The position numbers and the translations under genes are program-made. Of a DNA stretch of 64,000 nt, positions 1 to 9,026 are shown one piece after another (within the stretch, counting starts at the first letter, position 1; every line of letters starts with the position of its first letter). The notes under the pieces were generated by a model. It made no database searches, was not told the origin of the DNA, and worked only from the letters and a program-made list of their open reading frames with translations. The DNA is from Pseudomonas fluorescens. Lineage in GTDB: Bacteria; Pseudomonadota; Gammaproteobacteria; Pseudomonadales; Pseudomonadaceae. The DNA is taken from positions 1 through 64,000 of the forward strand of contig NZ_JSAK01000010.1 in assembly GCF_000802965.1 (NCBI RefSeq). Reading direction: 5' to 3'.

Positions 1-158
1 CTACTTTTTCAACAGAATCGGCCAAAAGCGGTCCTTCGCAGGAGGTGCTTCACAGCAAATACAGTCGTTCGAGAGAGTCATGATTACGCGAGGAAGTTGG
101 GTTATCTTGTCAGCCGAATCACCTGCATCAGGTGAAGGTCCTCAAGTAAGGATGCTCT
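1..158. other. Intergenic start of window
   Basis: No coding region is supported here. The only useful element is the ribosome-binding stretch TAAGGATG just before the ATG at 159. The window begins inside this non-coding stretch, so the upstream gene is not visible. Confidence 0.5.
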
Positions 159-1625
159 ATGAATCTATTGCCCCATCGCCACGCCTTCTTCGCACTGGCG
201 CTCGTCAGTACACTCGCCGCAACCTCCGCGTTGGCAGCCCAGAGCCCTGATGTCCCTGCCACCATCGCGGGGCCTGTCGCCGATACTAAAGTGACCGAAC
301 CCTACGTGCGCATGATGGCGCGCGAGGCATATTTCTGGGGCTGGCCGATGGCCAATATTTTCAATCGTCGCCAGGCCTTCAAGGACCTGCCCGAACCTGG
401 CTTGATGGGGGGCATCGTGCCGGTAGCCCCGATCAACCGATTGTCGCTGCTCAGCGACTACATCGACCCGGCCGAACGGCTGGTTGCCTGCCCGAACCAG
501 GACGTGGTGTACGGCGCCGGCAGCATCGCCCTGGACCTTGAGCCGGTGGTGTTGCAAGTGCCCGACTTCAATGGCCGTTTCTGGGTGTACCAGGTGGTCG
601 ACCTGCGTTCCGACAGCTTCGCCGAGCTGGGCAAAATGTATGACACCCAACCAGGTTTCTACCTGCTGGTCGGCCCGGACTGGAACGGCAAGGTGCCCGC
701 CGGCATCACCAAGGTATTCCGTGCACGCACCAACACCGGTTTCGTCATTCCACGGGTATTCCAGGACGACACGCCCGCCGATCGCCAGGCCGTGCAACCG
801 GCCTTGGCCGGTATCGACATGTACCCCTTGTCCCAATATGACGGCAAGGTCAAAAAGCGCGACTGGGCCAAACTGCCGAAATTCCCGGCCCAGGCCTCGG
901 ATGGCAAAGCCGAAACCAAGTGGGTGATCCCCGAGAAGTTCTTCGACGAACTGCCGGGCCTGCTCAAGGATGCCAAGCCATTGCCGGGCGAAGAAGCCCG
1001 TTATGCGCAAATGGCCGCGCTGGCTGCCATCGCCAAGGCTGACCCGCAGCTTCGTGCCGCGATGATCGACGAGGCGAAAAAGGCCGACAGCGAAGTGATC
1101 GATCCGTTGTTGCAGTTCCGTAACTATGGCCTGCAACTTCCGGATCACTGGAGCACCGTGAGCAACGGCGCCGCGTTCGGCACCGACTATTTCAGCCGCA
1201 CCGCCGTGGCACGCTCGAATATCTTCGTGAACCAGCAGAAAGAAACCAAATACTTCTATCAGGACCTGGATCAGTCCGGTCAGCGCCTCAATGGCCAGCA
1301 CAGCTACAGCGTGACGTTCGCCAAGGGCAAGCTGCCGCCGGTCAAGGGGTTCTGGTCACTGACGCTGTACAACGAACAGCATTTCTTCTCGCCGAACGAG
1401 CTCAAGCGTTACTCCATCGGCACCAAGAACAAATCCCTGCAAACCAATCCTGACGGCTCGCTGACCCTCTACGTGCAAAGCCAGTCACCGGGCAAGGACA
1501 AGGAAAGCAACTGGCTGCCCTCACCTGAAGGTGCCGACTTCTCGCTGTACATCCGCGCCTACTGGCCGCAAGCCGACGCCCTCGACGGTAGCTGGACCCC
1601 ACCGGCGGTGGTGAAAACCAATTGA
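159..1625 (+). CDS. Exported DUF1254/DUF1214 domain protein (copy 1)
   Basis: The 488-residue product begins with a cleavable signal peptide (hydrophobic FFALALVSTLAATSALA, cut after about residue 26), so it should act in the periplasm. A DUF1254 region (about 50-190, with the WGWPMANIF and PNQDVVYG stretches) is followed by a DUF1214 region near the C-terminus (KGFWSLTLYNEQHFF and a final YWP segment). These all-beta proteins are widespread and have no well-established enzymatic role. A second family member follows directly, with its ATG 14 bases after this stop, so the two are probably co-transcribed and related by duplication. The family call is firm; function is unknown. Confidence 0.85.
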   Translation: MNLLPHRHAFFALALVSTLAATSALAAQSPDVPATIAGPVADTKVTEPYVRMMAREAYFWGWPMANIFNRRQAFKDLPEPGLMGGIVPVAPINRLSLLSDYIDPAERLVACPNQDVVYGAGSIALDLEPVVLQVPDFNGRFWVYQVVDLRSDSFAELGKMYDTQPGFYLLVGPDWNGKVPAGITKVFRARTNTGFVIPRVFQDDTPADRQAVQPALAGIDMYPLSQYDGKVKKRDWAKLPKFPAQASDGKAETKWVIPEKFFDELPGLLKDAKPLPGEEARYAQMAALAAIAKADPQLRAAMIDEAKKADSEVIDPLLQFRNYGLQLPDHWSTVSNGAAFGTDYFSRTAVARSNIFVNQQKETKYFYQDLDQSGQRLNGQHSYSVTFAKGKLPPVKGFWSLTLYNEQHFFSPNELKRYSIGTKNKSLQTNPDGSLTLYVQSQSPGKDKESNWLPSPEGADFSLYIRAYWPQADALDGSWTPPAVVKTN

Positions 1626-1639
1626 AAAGGACTTCCAAG

Positions 1640-3130
1640 ATGAACGTAGCCAGCCAAACACTGACCGCACTGGCATTGGCCGTTTCGGTCAGCCTCGGCG
1701 CCCAGGCGGCCACGCACTATGAACAACTCGCGGATCTGCCCTTCGCTGGCGGTTATCCAACCCTTGAAGGCGTGGCTCAGCTCAAGAATGAGTTGCTGTT
1801 CCAGCGCGCCGTGCAGTCCTACATCTGGGCACTGCCGGCACTGAACATGTACGCCATGAAGGAAGCCTCGGAGAAAACCTTCGGCGCCGGCTACAACGTG
1901 TTGCCAATCTGGAAGGACCGGCTCAACGCCAAGACCCTGGTGACCACGCCGAACTCCGACGTGATCTATGCCATGGGCTACCTGGACCTGCAGCAGGACG
2001 GGCCGATGGTGATCGAAGTACCGCCGGGCATGCAGGGCATTCTCGACGACTTCTTCCAGCGCCCGATCTGCTCGGAAGGCCAGATCGAAGGCCGCCAATG
2101 GTGCGGCGACGTCGGCCTGCCCGGCCCTGACAAAGGCAAGGGTGCCAAATACCTGGTGCTGCCACCGGATTACAAAGGTGAGGTGCCACCCGGTTACCTG
2201 ACCTACCGTTCGCGCACTTACAACGTGTTTGTGTTCTGGCGCGGCTTCTTCAAGGACCCGAAACAGCTGCAGGCACCGGTCAAGCTCATGGAGCAGACGC
2301 GCATCTATCCGCTGGGCAAAGAAGCCACGGCGAAAAAGATGGAGTTCCCCAACGCCTCGCAAACTCCGATCAACATGCTCTACCCCACCGATGGCAGCGC
2401 GTTCGACATGCTTTCACGGTTCATTGACCATGAATATGTCGATCCGCAAGACATGGAAATGCGCGGCATGCTTGCCGCCCTGGGCATTATCAAGGGCCAG
2501 CCTTTCCGGGCGGATGCAGCGACCCGCGACCTGCTCGACAAGGCCGCGAAAACCGCGAGTAAAATGGGGCACGCCACTTCTTACACACCACAAACCATCG
2601 TCAGCAATGGCACCTGGTATCCGGACCGCAAGTGGCTGAACGTCTTCCCGGGCAATGCCACGTTCACCGCCGACACCTTCAACTACATCGACCCGCGTAC
2701 CGGCTTCTTCACCAATGCCTACTCGGCAAGCCCGGGTATGGCGGTAAACATGGAGAACGTCGGCGCCAAGTACCCGGCCACCTTCGTCGACGCCAAGGGC
2801 GAGTTCCTCTCGGGCAGCAACGCCTACACGCTGAACCTGCCCAAAGGCATCCCGGCGGCGTTGTTCTGGTCGGTGACGGTGTATGACTCCATCACGGCTT
2901 CTGGCGTGGACAACGGCCAGCCATTCCCGTCGTTGAACACCATGGACAAACCCCTGGTGAACGCCGACGGTTCGATTGACGTGCACTTCGGGCCGCAGTC
3001 ACCAGGTGAGGGCAAGAACTGGATTCGCACCCTGCCGGGCAAAGGCTTCTTCGTGATCCTGCGCCTGTATGGTCCGACCAAGGCGTTTTTCGACAAGACC
3101 TGGAAGCCTGGGGACCTGCAGAAGCAGTAA
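1640..3130 (+). CDS. Exported DUF1254/DUF1214 domain protein (copy 2)
   Basis: This 496-residue protein has a signal peptide (LTALALAVSVSLGAQA) and the same DUF1254-then-DUF1214 architecture as its upstream neighbour. Landmarks are TTPNSDVIYAMGYLDL in the N-terminal domain and FWSVTVYDS in the C-terminal one. I chose ATG 1640 because GAAAAGGA lies about 8 bases upstream; an in-frame TTG at 1622 would overlap the preceding gene and lacks a Shine-Dalgarno. It is likely the second gene of a two-gene operon ended by the hairpin at 3149. Two different sequence subtypes side by side suggest old duplication rather than recent copying. Function unknown. Confidence 0.85.
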   Translation: MNVASQTLTALALAVSVSLGAQAATHYEQLADLPFAGGYPTLEGVAQLKNELLFQRAVQSYIWALPALNMYAMKEASEKTFGAGYNVLPIWKDRLNAKTLVTTPNSDVIYAMGYLDLQQDGPMVIEVPPGMQGILDDFFQRPICSEGQIEGRQWCGDVGLPGPDKGKGAKYLVLPPDYKGEVPPGYLTYRSRTYNVFVFWRGFFKDPKQLQAPVKLMEQTRIYPLGKEATAKKMEFPNASQTPINMLYPTDGSAFDMLSRFIDHEYVDPQDMEMRGMLAALGIIKGQPFRADAATRDLLDKAAKTASKMGHATSYTPQTIVSNGTWYPDRKWLNVFPGNATFTADTFNYIDPRTGFFTNAYSASPGMAVNMENVGAKYPATFVDAKGEFLSGSNAYTLNLPKGIPAALFWSVTVYDSITASGVDNGQPFPSLNTMDKPLVNADGSIDVHFGPQSPGEGKNWIRTLPGKGFFVILRLYGPTKAFFDKTWKPGDLQKQ

Positions 3131-3148
3131 CGATAAATGCAACTGCCG

Positions 3149-3182
3149 TGATATGAGCGCAGCAGCGCTCATGTCATTTTTG
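3149..3182 (+). terminator. Rho-independent terminator after the DUF1254 pair
   Basis: A 12-bp stem containing one G-U pair (TGATATGAGCGC against GCGCTCATGTCA) closes on an AGCA tetraloop and is followed by a T run. It lies 19 bases after the stop at 3130. Confidence 0.85.
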
Positions 3183-3292
3183 GGTAAGTTCGATAGATTG
3201 ATCTATTCGGATTTATCCAATGGACACGGACAGCTATAGATCGCACTTTGCACTTTTTTACAGGCACCGATCTGCCGAGAAGAACCGTTTGA

Positions 3293-3790
3293 TCAAGGAC
3301 GGCTTTCGGTCAAATCTTCGGATAGCGCGGTCTGTGTCCCAGCTTGATGAGCGGCAAATTCCTCAGTTCCAAACCTCTTTAGCTCCAGGCCAATATTTCT
3401 CAGTCTCTCCAAGCGGGCGCTTTCTCCCACTACGTAAGGCTCCTGATCTTGACGCGGAATAAAACCCTGATGCATCCGGACCTCAAAAATTGTCCGTGAA
3501 ACCCCATTGATTCTCTCTACAAAGGATGTCGAAACCGGTGAGCGCTGAACGCTTGCTTGATGTACCACGGCCCCCGCTTCCGTTTCCGTTCCTCGAATCC
3601 TGAGCAATGCCCATTCTTTTCCAGGTGAGCCAGACATGACCAGTTCAACGGTGACACCTCCATTCCCTTCGTAACCTCGTACGATCGGCCTTTCCAAGCT
3701 GGTGGCGGCGTAACAATAATTGCCTGCCCAAAGCCCTGCCACTTGAGCGATGAACACCAATGGCCAAATGAGCGCTTTCAAACACGACAT
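3293..3790 (-). CDS. Exported hypothetical protein
   Basis: This encodes 165 residues starting at an ATG. The N-terminus is hydrophobic (LIWPLVFIAQVAGLWAGNYCYA) and resembles a signal peptide cut near residue 29. The rest is a small mixed alpha/beta domain that I do not recognise. It is divergent from the LysR gene at 3876, with about 85 bases between the starts, so it is a plausible target of that regulator. A shorter plus-strand ORF at 3220-3462 overlaps it antisense and is less convincing because it lacks family features and a ribosome site. Confidence 0.55.
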   Translation of the reverse strand: MSCLKALIWPLVFIAQVAGLWAGNYCYAATSLERPIVRGYEGNGGVTVELVMSGSPGKEWALLRIRGTETEAGAVVHQASVQRSPVSTSFVERINGVSRTIFEVRMHQGFIPRQDQEPYVVGESARLERLRNIGLELKRFGTEEFAAHQAGTQTALSEDLTESRP

Positions 3791-3875
3791 GCTGCTATCT
3801 CAATGAATAAGGCAGTGCAGCATAGAAAGCTCTGAGCTGTTGACCTATAGCACTGCTTATTCATAAGCTGTGCAT

Positions 3876-4775
3876 ATGACGTACAGCTCAGACGATATTT
3901 TCCCTCCCTTCGAAGCGCTGCAAGCTGCCCTTGCCGCCGCCCGAACCGGCTCCTTCACTGCTGCGGCAGCGGAACTGGAAGTTACCCATGCGACCATCAG
4001 CCGACGTGTGGAAATGGCTGAAAAATGGTTTCAATGCTCCTTGTTCAACCGCCATGCGCGCGGTGTGACTATTACGGCCACGGGACAAATCGCGCTGGCC
4101 AAAGTCGCCCATGCCTTCGAACAACTTAAACAAGCGCGACAGCCCCGGCCCTTCGGCCAAATCTTGCCCGTCGTCAAATTGGCCACGACGTCATCCTTCG
4201 CGCGTTTCTGGTTGATCCCGCGCCTGACCGAACTGGAAGGTACGATTCAGGATTTACGTATCGAACTGGTCACCTCTGCGCTCAATGCCAGCCTCTCCTC
4301 AGGCGAGGTCGATCTGGCCATCAGATACGGGCGCGGGCAATGGAATGACGGAGACGAGGAGCCACTATTCGAGGAGTCACTTTGCCCCGTGGCGTCACCC
4401 GGAGTCCTCGCCATGAACGAACAGCCGTTGTCCTTGATAAAGGACACTCCGCTGCTACACACCGGTGACACGACACTGTGGCGAGCGTGGATGAGCCATC
4501 ATGGCAAACGCCTGACTTCGAAGCCCATCGACAGGGTGATGGGTGATTACGCGCAGGCAATCGAAGCCGCCCGCTCAGGATTGGGCATCGCACTCTGGAA
4601 TCCGGCGATTCACGCTCTTGATGCATTCAATGGACAATTGATTGCGTTGAATGAGTTGAGCTGCCCAAGCCCGCTGAGATTCTTCCTGCTGTCCAAGCCT
4701 GGCCCGGCTCATACACCGCCAATGAGGGTTCGGTCGAGGCTTCACCGGTTATTGAGTAAAGGCTTCACCTTTTGA
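3876..4775 (+). CDS. LysR-family transcriptional regulator
   Basis: The protein has 299 residues. An N-terminal winged helix-turn-helix (FEALQAALAAARTGSFTAAA, then THATISRRVEMAE, residues about 11-65) is followed by a LysR substrate-binding domain resembling the GcvA/AmpR subgroup (FARFWLIPRLTEL; SGEVDLAIRYGRG). ATG 3876 is used; a GTG two codons earlier gives the same frame. LysR proteins bind DNA as tetramers and often control a divergent gene, here the exported hypothetical at 3293-3790. The inducer cannot be inferred. Confidence 0.9.
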   Translation: MTYSSDDIFPPFEALQAALAAARTGSFTAAAAELEVTHATISRRVEMAEKWFQCSLFNRHARGVTITATGQIALAKVAHAFEQLKQARQPRPFGQILPVVKLATTSSFARFWLIPRLTELEGTIQDLRIELVTSALNASLSSGEVDLAIRYGRGQWNDGDEEPLFEESLCPVASPGVLAMNEQPLSLIKDTPLLHTGDTTLWRAWMSHHGKRLTSKPIDRVMGDYAQAIEAARSGLGIALWNPAIHALDAFNGQLIALNELSCPSPLRFFLLSKPGPAHTPPMRVRSRLHRLLSKGFTF

Positions 4776-4779
4776 AACC

Positions 4780-4806
4780 AAGGGACGAAAACGTCCCTTC
4801 TTACTC
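4780..4806 (+). terminator. Probable terminator after the LysR gene
   Basis: A perfect 8-bp stem (AAGGGACG / CGTCCCTT) with an AAAA loop starts 4 bases past the stop. The following tract, cttactc, is only moderately T-rich. Confidence 0.6.
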
Positions 4807-5051
4807 ATTCAGGTGCACCAATGAAGGGCTGCAATGGGTCGACTGCGGCCCTAAGCGACAGGCAACAATCGGCCAATTTCAGCCGATGCTGACCGGCAAC
4901 TATGACTGGGCTGCTGCCGCTCACGGATGGCCTAATATGTTAGGGACTATTTCATTGAAGTTAGTTAGGACTTAGTCGCGCCAAGTCTCGCAATACGAAA
5001 AAGCTACCATCTGAGATACGCTTCCAGAAAGTAGCCGCGAGGTGAAGTGTC
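4807..5051. other. Intergenic debris with a decayed coding-like stretch
   Basis: No functional gene is supported. Translation of roughly 4800-4975 on the plus strand gives a fragment with GLQWVDCGPK and MLGTISLKLVRT segments. It resembles a recurrent degenerate intergenic motif I associate with Pseudomonas genomes, so I read it as repeat debris rather than a gene. Confidence 0.35.
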
Positions 5052-5264
5052 ATGCGATGCACCATCACTGAGATCGCCCGACGCGTCGGCATATCAAAAG
5101 CCGCCATCATTCAGGCGCGCAATCAGGGTCGAATTCCTGAATCAATTTTCGGCGTGACGGAAAGCGGACAGACCTGCATCGCTGATGCTGAGCTGGCGGA
5201 GCAGATACTGAAGGGGACCATTGGGTTTAGGATGAAGAGCATGCTGCGAATGCCTAGGTTCTAG
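5052..5264 (+). CDS. Small helix-turn-helix-like protein
   Basis: The 70-residue product has a compact N-terminal helix-turn-helix-like segment (ITEIARRVGISKAAIIQARNQG, residues about 4-25) resembling small Cro- or excisionase-like proteins. GAGGTGAAG lies about 8 bases before the ATG. It is isolated and adjacent to a tRNA-like remnant, which may mean it is left over from a mobile element. No specific family is recognised. Confidence 0.45.
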   Translation: MRCTITEIARRVGISKAAIIQARNQGRIPESIFGVTESGQTCIADAELAEQILKGTIGFRMKSMLRMPRF

Positions 5265-5364
5265 GTGACCGTTCGTCGCCTCGCAGTGGTTTCTTATTTA
5301 GGGGTACGTGAAGGGGTACGCCGCTGTTTTAATTTGGGAGTTTCCCTGTATTTATGCGGCCTAC

Positions 5365-5396
5365 AGGTACCATGTTCGAGTCCAGGTCGTGGAGCC
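5365..5396 (+). other. Degenerate tRNA 3'-end-like remnant
   Basis: The segment contains TTCGAGTCC like a T-arm and ends in GGAGCCA, like the acceptor end of a tRNA. Two of the five T-stem pairs do not match and no anticodon half precedes it. It could be a decayed attachment site or chance similarity. Confidence 0.25.
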
Positions 5397-5434
5397 AGAC
5401 AAGGTTCAGAGGGGGTTTCAAAATCTCTGACCAC

Positions 5435-5467
5435 AAAAAAACCCGCCTGATGGCGGGTTTTTTTTCG
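5435..5467. terminator. Rho-independent terminator
   Basis: A 9-bp stem (AAACCCGCC / GGCGGGTTT) with a TGAT loop is flanked by A and T runs, so it can work in both directions. It may end transcription of the minus-strand araC gene whose stop is at 5506 and of anything entering from the left. Confidence 0.85.
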
Positions 5468-5505
5468 TCCTGGCTTTGTCGACCGGGATTCAGCTGAACC
5501 ACTCC

Positions 5506-6501
5506 TCACGCCTGGGACTTCATCGTCTGCTTCGGCAACTCTCCAAACCGCTGCCGATAGTAATTGGCAAACCGCCCCACATGCCCGAACCCGAACTCCA
5601 GCGCCACTTCAGTCACGCTGGAATGCGGCTTCGCCAGCAAGAACTCCCGGGCCGCTTCAAGACGTAATCCGCGCAGGCGGTCCATCGGGCTTTGAGCGTA
5701 TTCGCGCTGGCACAAGGTGTTCAGGCTGCGAATGCTCACCCCGGCGGCGACCGCCAGTTCCGCCAGGGTAATGCCCTGGACAAGGTGCTCGCGCATACAC
5801 GCGTCGATTTTTTGCAGTTGGCGGGTGGGCTGTCGTGGCGACAGCGAGTCTTGTTGCGCAACGCCACAATGGCTGAGCAGAAACATCGGCAGGCTTTGCT
5901 CCAGGTGCTGCAACCAGCGCGAAGGCGTTGCGCTCGCTTCGCCCTCGGGCAAATGCTCCAACAACTCGCTGACCAATCGAAACCAGCGCATCGCCAGTGG
6001 CCGTTGCAGACGGCTGACTGGCGCCAGCGTAAAGCCCGATGGTAAGTCATCGCCCAGCGCGTCCTGGCTGGCATCGAGCAATGCCCGCGGCAGTTTGAGG
6101 ATCAGTTGCTCGCAGCCCTCCTCCCACACCACGCGCGCCTGCTCACGCGGGGACAGGATCGCCACTTCGCCAGGGCTGACGCCATAGCTCATGCCGTCGG
6201 ACTCCAGGGTGGCGCTACCGCGCAGTGGCATCTGCACCAGCACGAAATCTTCGAAAGGCTGCGGGCGGATTTCTACCTGTCCGCCGTAGCGCAGCGCATA
6301 CAGTTCGCAACTGGCGACCTGGCCGCGATAGAACGCCGTATCGACACCGCCCCGCGGCCAATCCAGCTCATGCTCCACCAGCACTTGCCTCATCAAGCGC
6401 TGGGTTTCCTGCGCCGAGCGGCTGGTGAAGACCGGCTCGCGGCACATCAGCGACAGGTTCAGGCCTACGCTGTTGGCGGTAGCCGCTTGTAGAGTCGTCA
6501 T
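5506..6501 (-). CDS. AraC-family activator (XylS/AntR-like) 1
   Basis: The 331-residue protein has an N-terminal AraC-binding/cupin-like region (about 30-200, with LVQMPLRGSATLESDG) and a C-terminal double helix-turn-helix (about 225-328: ITLAELAVAAGVSIRSLN and SSVTEVALEFGFGHVGRFANYYRQRFG). This is the layout of XylS-type activators that respond to aromatic acids. Its start is one base from the stop of a second AraC regulator (6503) in the same direction, so the two are probably co-transcribed. Given two oxygenase systems downstream, one regulator may serve each; this one is my candidate for the second module. Confidence 0.85.
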   Translation of the reverse strand: MTTLQAATANSVGLNLSLMCREPVFTSRSAQETQRLMRQVLVEHELDWPRGGVDTAFYRGQVASCELYALRYGGQVEIRPQPFEDFVLVQMPLRGSATLESDGMSYGVSPGEVAILSPREQARVVWEEGCEQLILKLPRALLDASQDALGDDLPSGFTLAPVSRLQRPLAMRWFRLVSELLEHLPEGEASATPSRWLQHLEQSLPMFLLSHCGVAQQDSLSPRQPTRQLQKIDACMREHLVQGITLAELAVAAGVSIRSLNTLCQREYAQSPMDRLRGLRLEAAREFLLAKPHSSVTEVALEFGFGHVGRFANYYRQRFGELPKQTMKSQA

Positions 6502-6502
6502 T

Positions 6503-7516
6503 TCAAAGCGACCGGTTGCGACGGGCTTCGCTGCGTTGCAGGGTGGCGCTGGGCGTTTCGTTGAACAGCTTGCGGTACTCGCTGGCGAACCGGCCCAGGT
6601 GCGAGAAGCCCCAGCACATGGCGATCACGGAGATGTTGCGCACCGAGGCGTCTTCGAGGATTTCCTGGCGCACGGCGCCGAGGCGATACTTCTTCAGGTA
6701 AGCCATGGGCGACACGCCCAGGTGCTTGCGAAACCCTTCGAACAGTTTGAAGCGCGACACGCCTGCCGCGGCTTCGATGTCTTCCAGGTGAATGTCCTCG
6801 CGGGCGTTGCTTTCGATGAAGTCCTTGGCGCGCACCAGGTAATACGGCAACTTGACGCCCAGTTGCTCACGCAGTTCTGCGCTGTAGTTGTTGGGTTGCG
6901 AAAGGATCAGGCCCTTGATCAGCGCACTTTCGATATCGCGGGTGAAGAACACCTGATTGAACAGGTCATGCCCGCGCTCCATCTCATCGATGTAATAACG
7001 TGCCAGCCGCCACCAGGAGGCAGAGGCGCCGTTGACCGCGTCCATCACCGGCTCGAACTTCACCGGCATTTCCAGCGGACGTTGCAGCATGCCTTCGAGG
7101 GTCTGGCGCATGGCCATGCGGGTGATCACCACGGATATCTTGTGGCAGTCACCGGCCATGCTCAGTGATTGGGTTTCGTGGGGCGTCACGATCAGCCCCT
7201 GGTCCTGGTTGGAATGCAGCCGGCGGCCATCCTTGATCAGCTCCTGCTCGCCGCGAATCGGCAGGCTGAGACTGTAGCAATTAAGGTGTTCGGCGTCCTC
7301 GACGCCGATGGTCACGTCGGTGCCGTATTCCATGCGGCCCAGGGTCGTGGACATGGATTTGAAGACATTGGCCTTGTGGTGAAACTGAATCCGGTTCGGC
7401 TGGCTGGTCTGCAGTTCATGCGGGCCGCAAATGCCGGCCATCCACGCACGGGCACCGGCCAGGTCGTAGCGATCTATGCGGATATCTCGAAACTGAACAA
7501 CATTTGGTTCGGTCAT
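6503..7516 (-). CDS. antR: AraC-family regulator, probable anthranilate activator AntR
   Basis: It encodes 337 residues from the ATG at 7516; an upstream in-frame start would add 18 low-quality residues. The N-terminus (VQFRDIRIDRYDLAGARAW and AGICGPHELQTSQP) resembles what I recall of Pseudomonas AntR. A C-terminal AraC double HTH follows (IHLEDIEAAAGVSRFKLFEGF and ISVIAMCWGFSHLGRF, residues about 230-330). AntR activates antABC in response to anthranilate, and antABC lies 1.9 kb away on the other strand, beyond the porin gene. The family is certain; the antR assignment rests on recalled similarity and context. Confidence 0.65.
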   Translation of the reverse strand: MTEPNVVQFRDIRIDRYDLAGARAWMAGICGPHELQTSQPNRIQFHHKANVFKSMSTTLGRMEYGTDVTIGVEDAEHLNCYSLSLPIRGEQELIKDGRRLHSNQDQGLIVTPHETQSLSMAGDCHKISVVITRMAMRQTLEGMLQRPLEMPVKFEPVMDAVNGASASWWRLARYYIDEMERGHDLFNQVFFTRDIESALIKGLILSQPNNYSAELREQLGVKLPYYLVRAKDFIESNAREDIHLEDIEAAAGVSRFKLFEGFRKHLGVSPMAYLKKYRLGAVRQEILEDASVRNISVIAMCWGFSHLGRFASEYRKLFNETPSATLQRSEARRNRSL

Positions 7517-7775
7517 GTCAGTACACCCACGGCAATGGACATCGACACGCTCTTCGGCGCGTATTCTCATTGGGTTTGCAAGGGCTATGCCCAGCCGGTG
7601 CGAACAGGCGAAATCCGCACTTTTCGGCTAGCAATCGGAAACTTTCCGGATATTGAAGGCGTTGCGCGGCGTTGATGCGCACAGCCAGGGTGCCAAAAGT
7701 GGTCGACGCCTCGGGTAAAGCGCTACCCAAGGCGTCACTTCAGCGCACAACGGCTTACCATTTCAGGGCAGGACG

Positions 7776-9026
7776 TTACCAAAATTTCCATGTGTAGGTG
7801 GTGATCAGGCGGTTCTCCACCCAGTCATTACCGTGGCTGAATTTGGAAACGACGTTGCCGGCCTCCACGCCCACGCCTTTGAGCGGGCCGCTTTGCACGA
7901 CATACGACAGCACCAGGTCGCGCTCCTGCTCCGCCGCCTGGCTGAGGTTGTCGCCACGGTCCACCGACGTCCCCTTGAAGTAGCGGGTCATGAAATTCAG
8001 GCCTGGTACGCCCATGGCGGCAAAGTCGTAGTCATAACGGACCTGCCAGGATTTTTCGTTGGGCTTGATGAACCCAACCCGCGACCAGTTCACCAGGAAC
8101 GGCTGCGGTACATAACCGCCCAAGGTCGGGAAGTTGCTGTCGCCGAGCATGCGCTGGTAGCCCACGCCGAACCGGTGCCCGCCCTTTTTCAGCGTGGTCA
8201 TGGCGCCGTATGAGCGGTTGTCGATGACGCCGTAAAGGGCGTCGCCATCTTCGTTGTTGTTGAAGTAACGCAGGTCGGTCTTCAGGCCATAACCGTTACC
8301 CAGGTCTGCCAGATGGGTGATGCCCAGGTAGTGCTGCTGGTAGATATCTTCGAGTTGCGCGTAGAAGTAGGTGCCGGTCAGCGTCGGGCTGAAGGCATAG
8401 CTGGCACCGCCGAGATTGAGGCCGTCACTGCCGTGGCGCACGCCGGAACCCGTCTGCAGGTACAACTTTTCGTAGTTGGAAGAGTTACGCGCACCGATTT
8501 CCGTCAGCCGCCCGGCAGTCAACGTCAGGCCGTCGATTTCCTTGGATTCGAGCAAGCCGCCGCGATAGGTCGTGACCAATTGGCGAGAGTCATCAATGAT
8601 CACCACCGGCAAAAACGGTCGCAGCTCACCGACTTTCAACTCGGTTTTCGAATAGCGCATTTTAAACGTGGCACCGCCGCGGCCGTATTCATCGGCCTGT
8701 TCCTGACGGCTTTGGCTGTAGGGGATGATGGTGTCATCGCCACGCCCGCCACCGCCGTCCAGTCGATAGGCGTATTGCACCTCCGCATCCACGCCGAACT
8801 GCACCGGGCCTTCGGTGTAGCCAGAGGCGAAACGCAGGTCGAAACCCTGGGTCCAGCTGCCCACTCGCGAATGGGGCGGGTTGTCCCCCTTGAAGTCCCG
8901 ATCAATGTAAAAGTTACGGGTGCCCAGGGTCAGCTTGCTGTCACTGACGACATCCGCCTGCGCCAACAATGGTGTCAACAAGCCAACTGTTTGAACTCCC
9001 CGAACTAGCCACGACTTATGCAACAT
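7776..9026 (-). CDS. OprD-family outer-membrane porin
   Basis: The 416-residue protein has a signal peptide (VRGVQTVGLLTPLLAQA) and the OprD pattern: DSKLTLGTRNFYIDRDF at the mature N-terminus, many alternating strands, RYDYDFAAMGVPGLNFMTRYFKG, and a C-terminal aromatic TYTWKFW for outer-membrane insertion. OprD proteins are 18-strand channels for small carboxylates and basic amino acids. Divergence from antA, next to antR, suggests it admits anthranilate or a related aromatic acid, comparable to BenF beside benzoate genes. Substrate is inferred. Confidence 0.88.
   Translation of the reverse strand: MLHKSWLVRGVQTVGLLTPLLAQADVVSDSKLTLGTRNFYIDRDFKGDNPPHSRVGSWTQGFDLRFASGYTEGPVQFGVDAEVQYAYRLDGGGGRGDDTIIPYSQSRQEQADEYGRGGATFKMRYSKTELKVGELRPFLPVVIIDDSRQLVTTYRGGLLESKEIDGLTLTAGRLTEIGARNSSNYEKLYLQTGSGVRHGSDGLNLGGASYAFSPTLTGTYFYAQLEDIYQQHYLGITHLADLGNGYGLKTDLRYFNNNEDGDALYGVIDNRSYGAMTTLKKGGHRFGVGYQRMLGDSNFPTLGGYVPQPFLVNWSRVGFIKPNEKSWQVRYDYDFAAMGVPGLNFMTRYFKGTSVDRGDNLSQAAEQERDLVLSYVVQSGPLKGVGVEAGNVVSKFSHGNDWVENRLITTYTWKFW

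Noticed and set aside
3220..3462. 80-residue plus-strand frame
   Set aside because: It overlaps the exported hypothetical gene antisense and lacks a recognisable domain or ribosome site.
4772..4975. 67-residue plus-strand frame
   Set aside because: It starts inside the LysR stop region, crosses a terminator hairpin and resembles recurrent intergenic debris.
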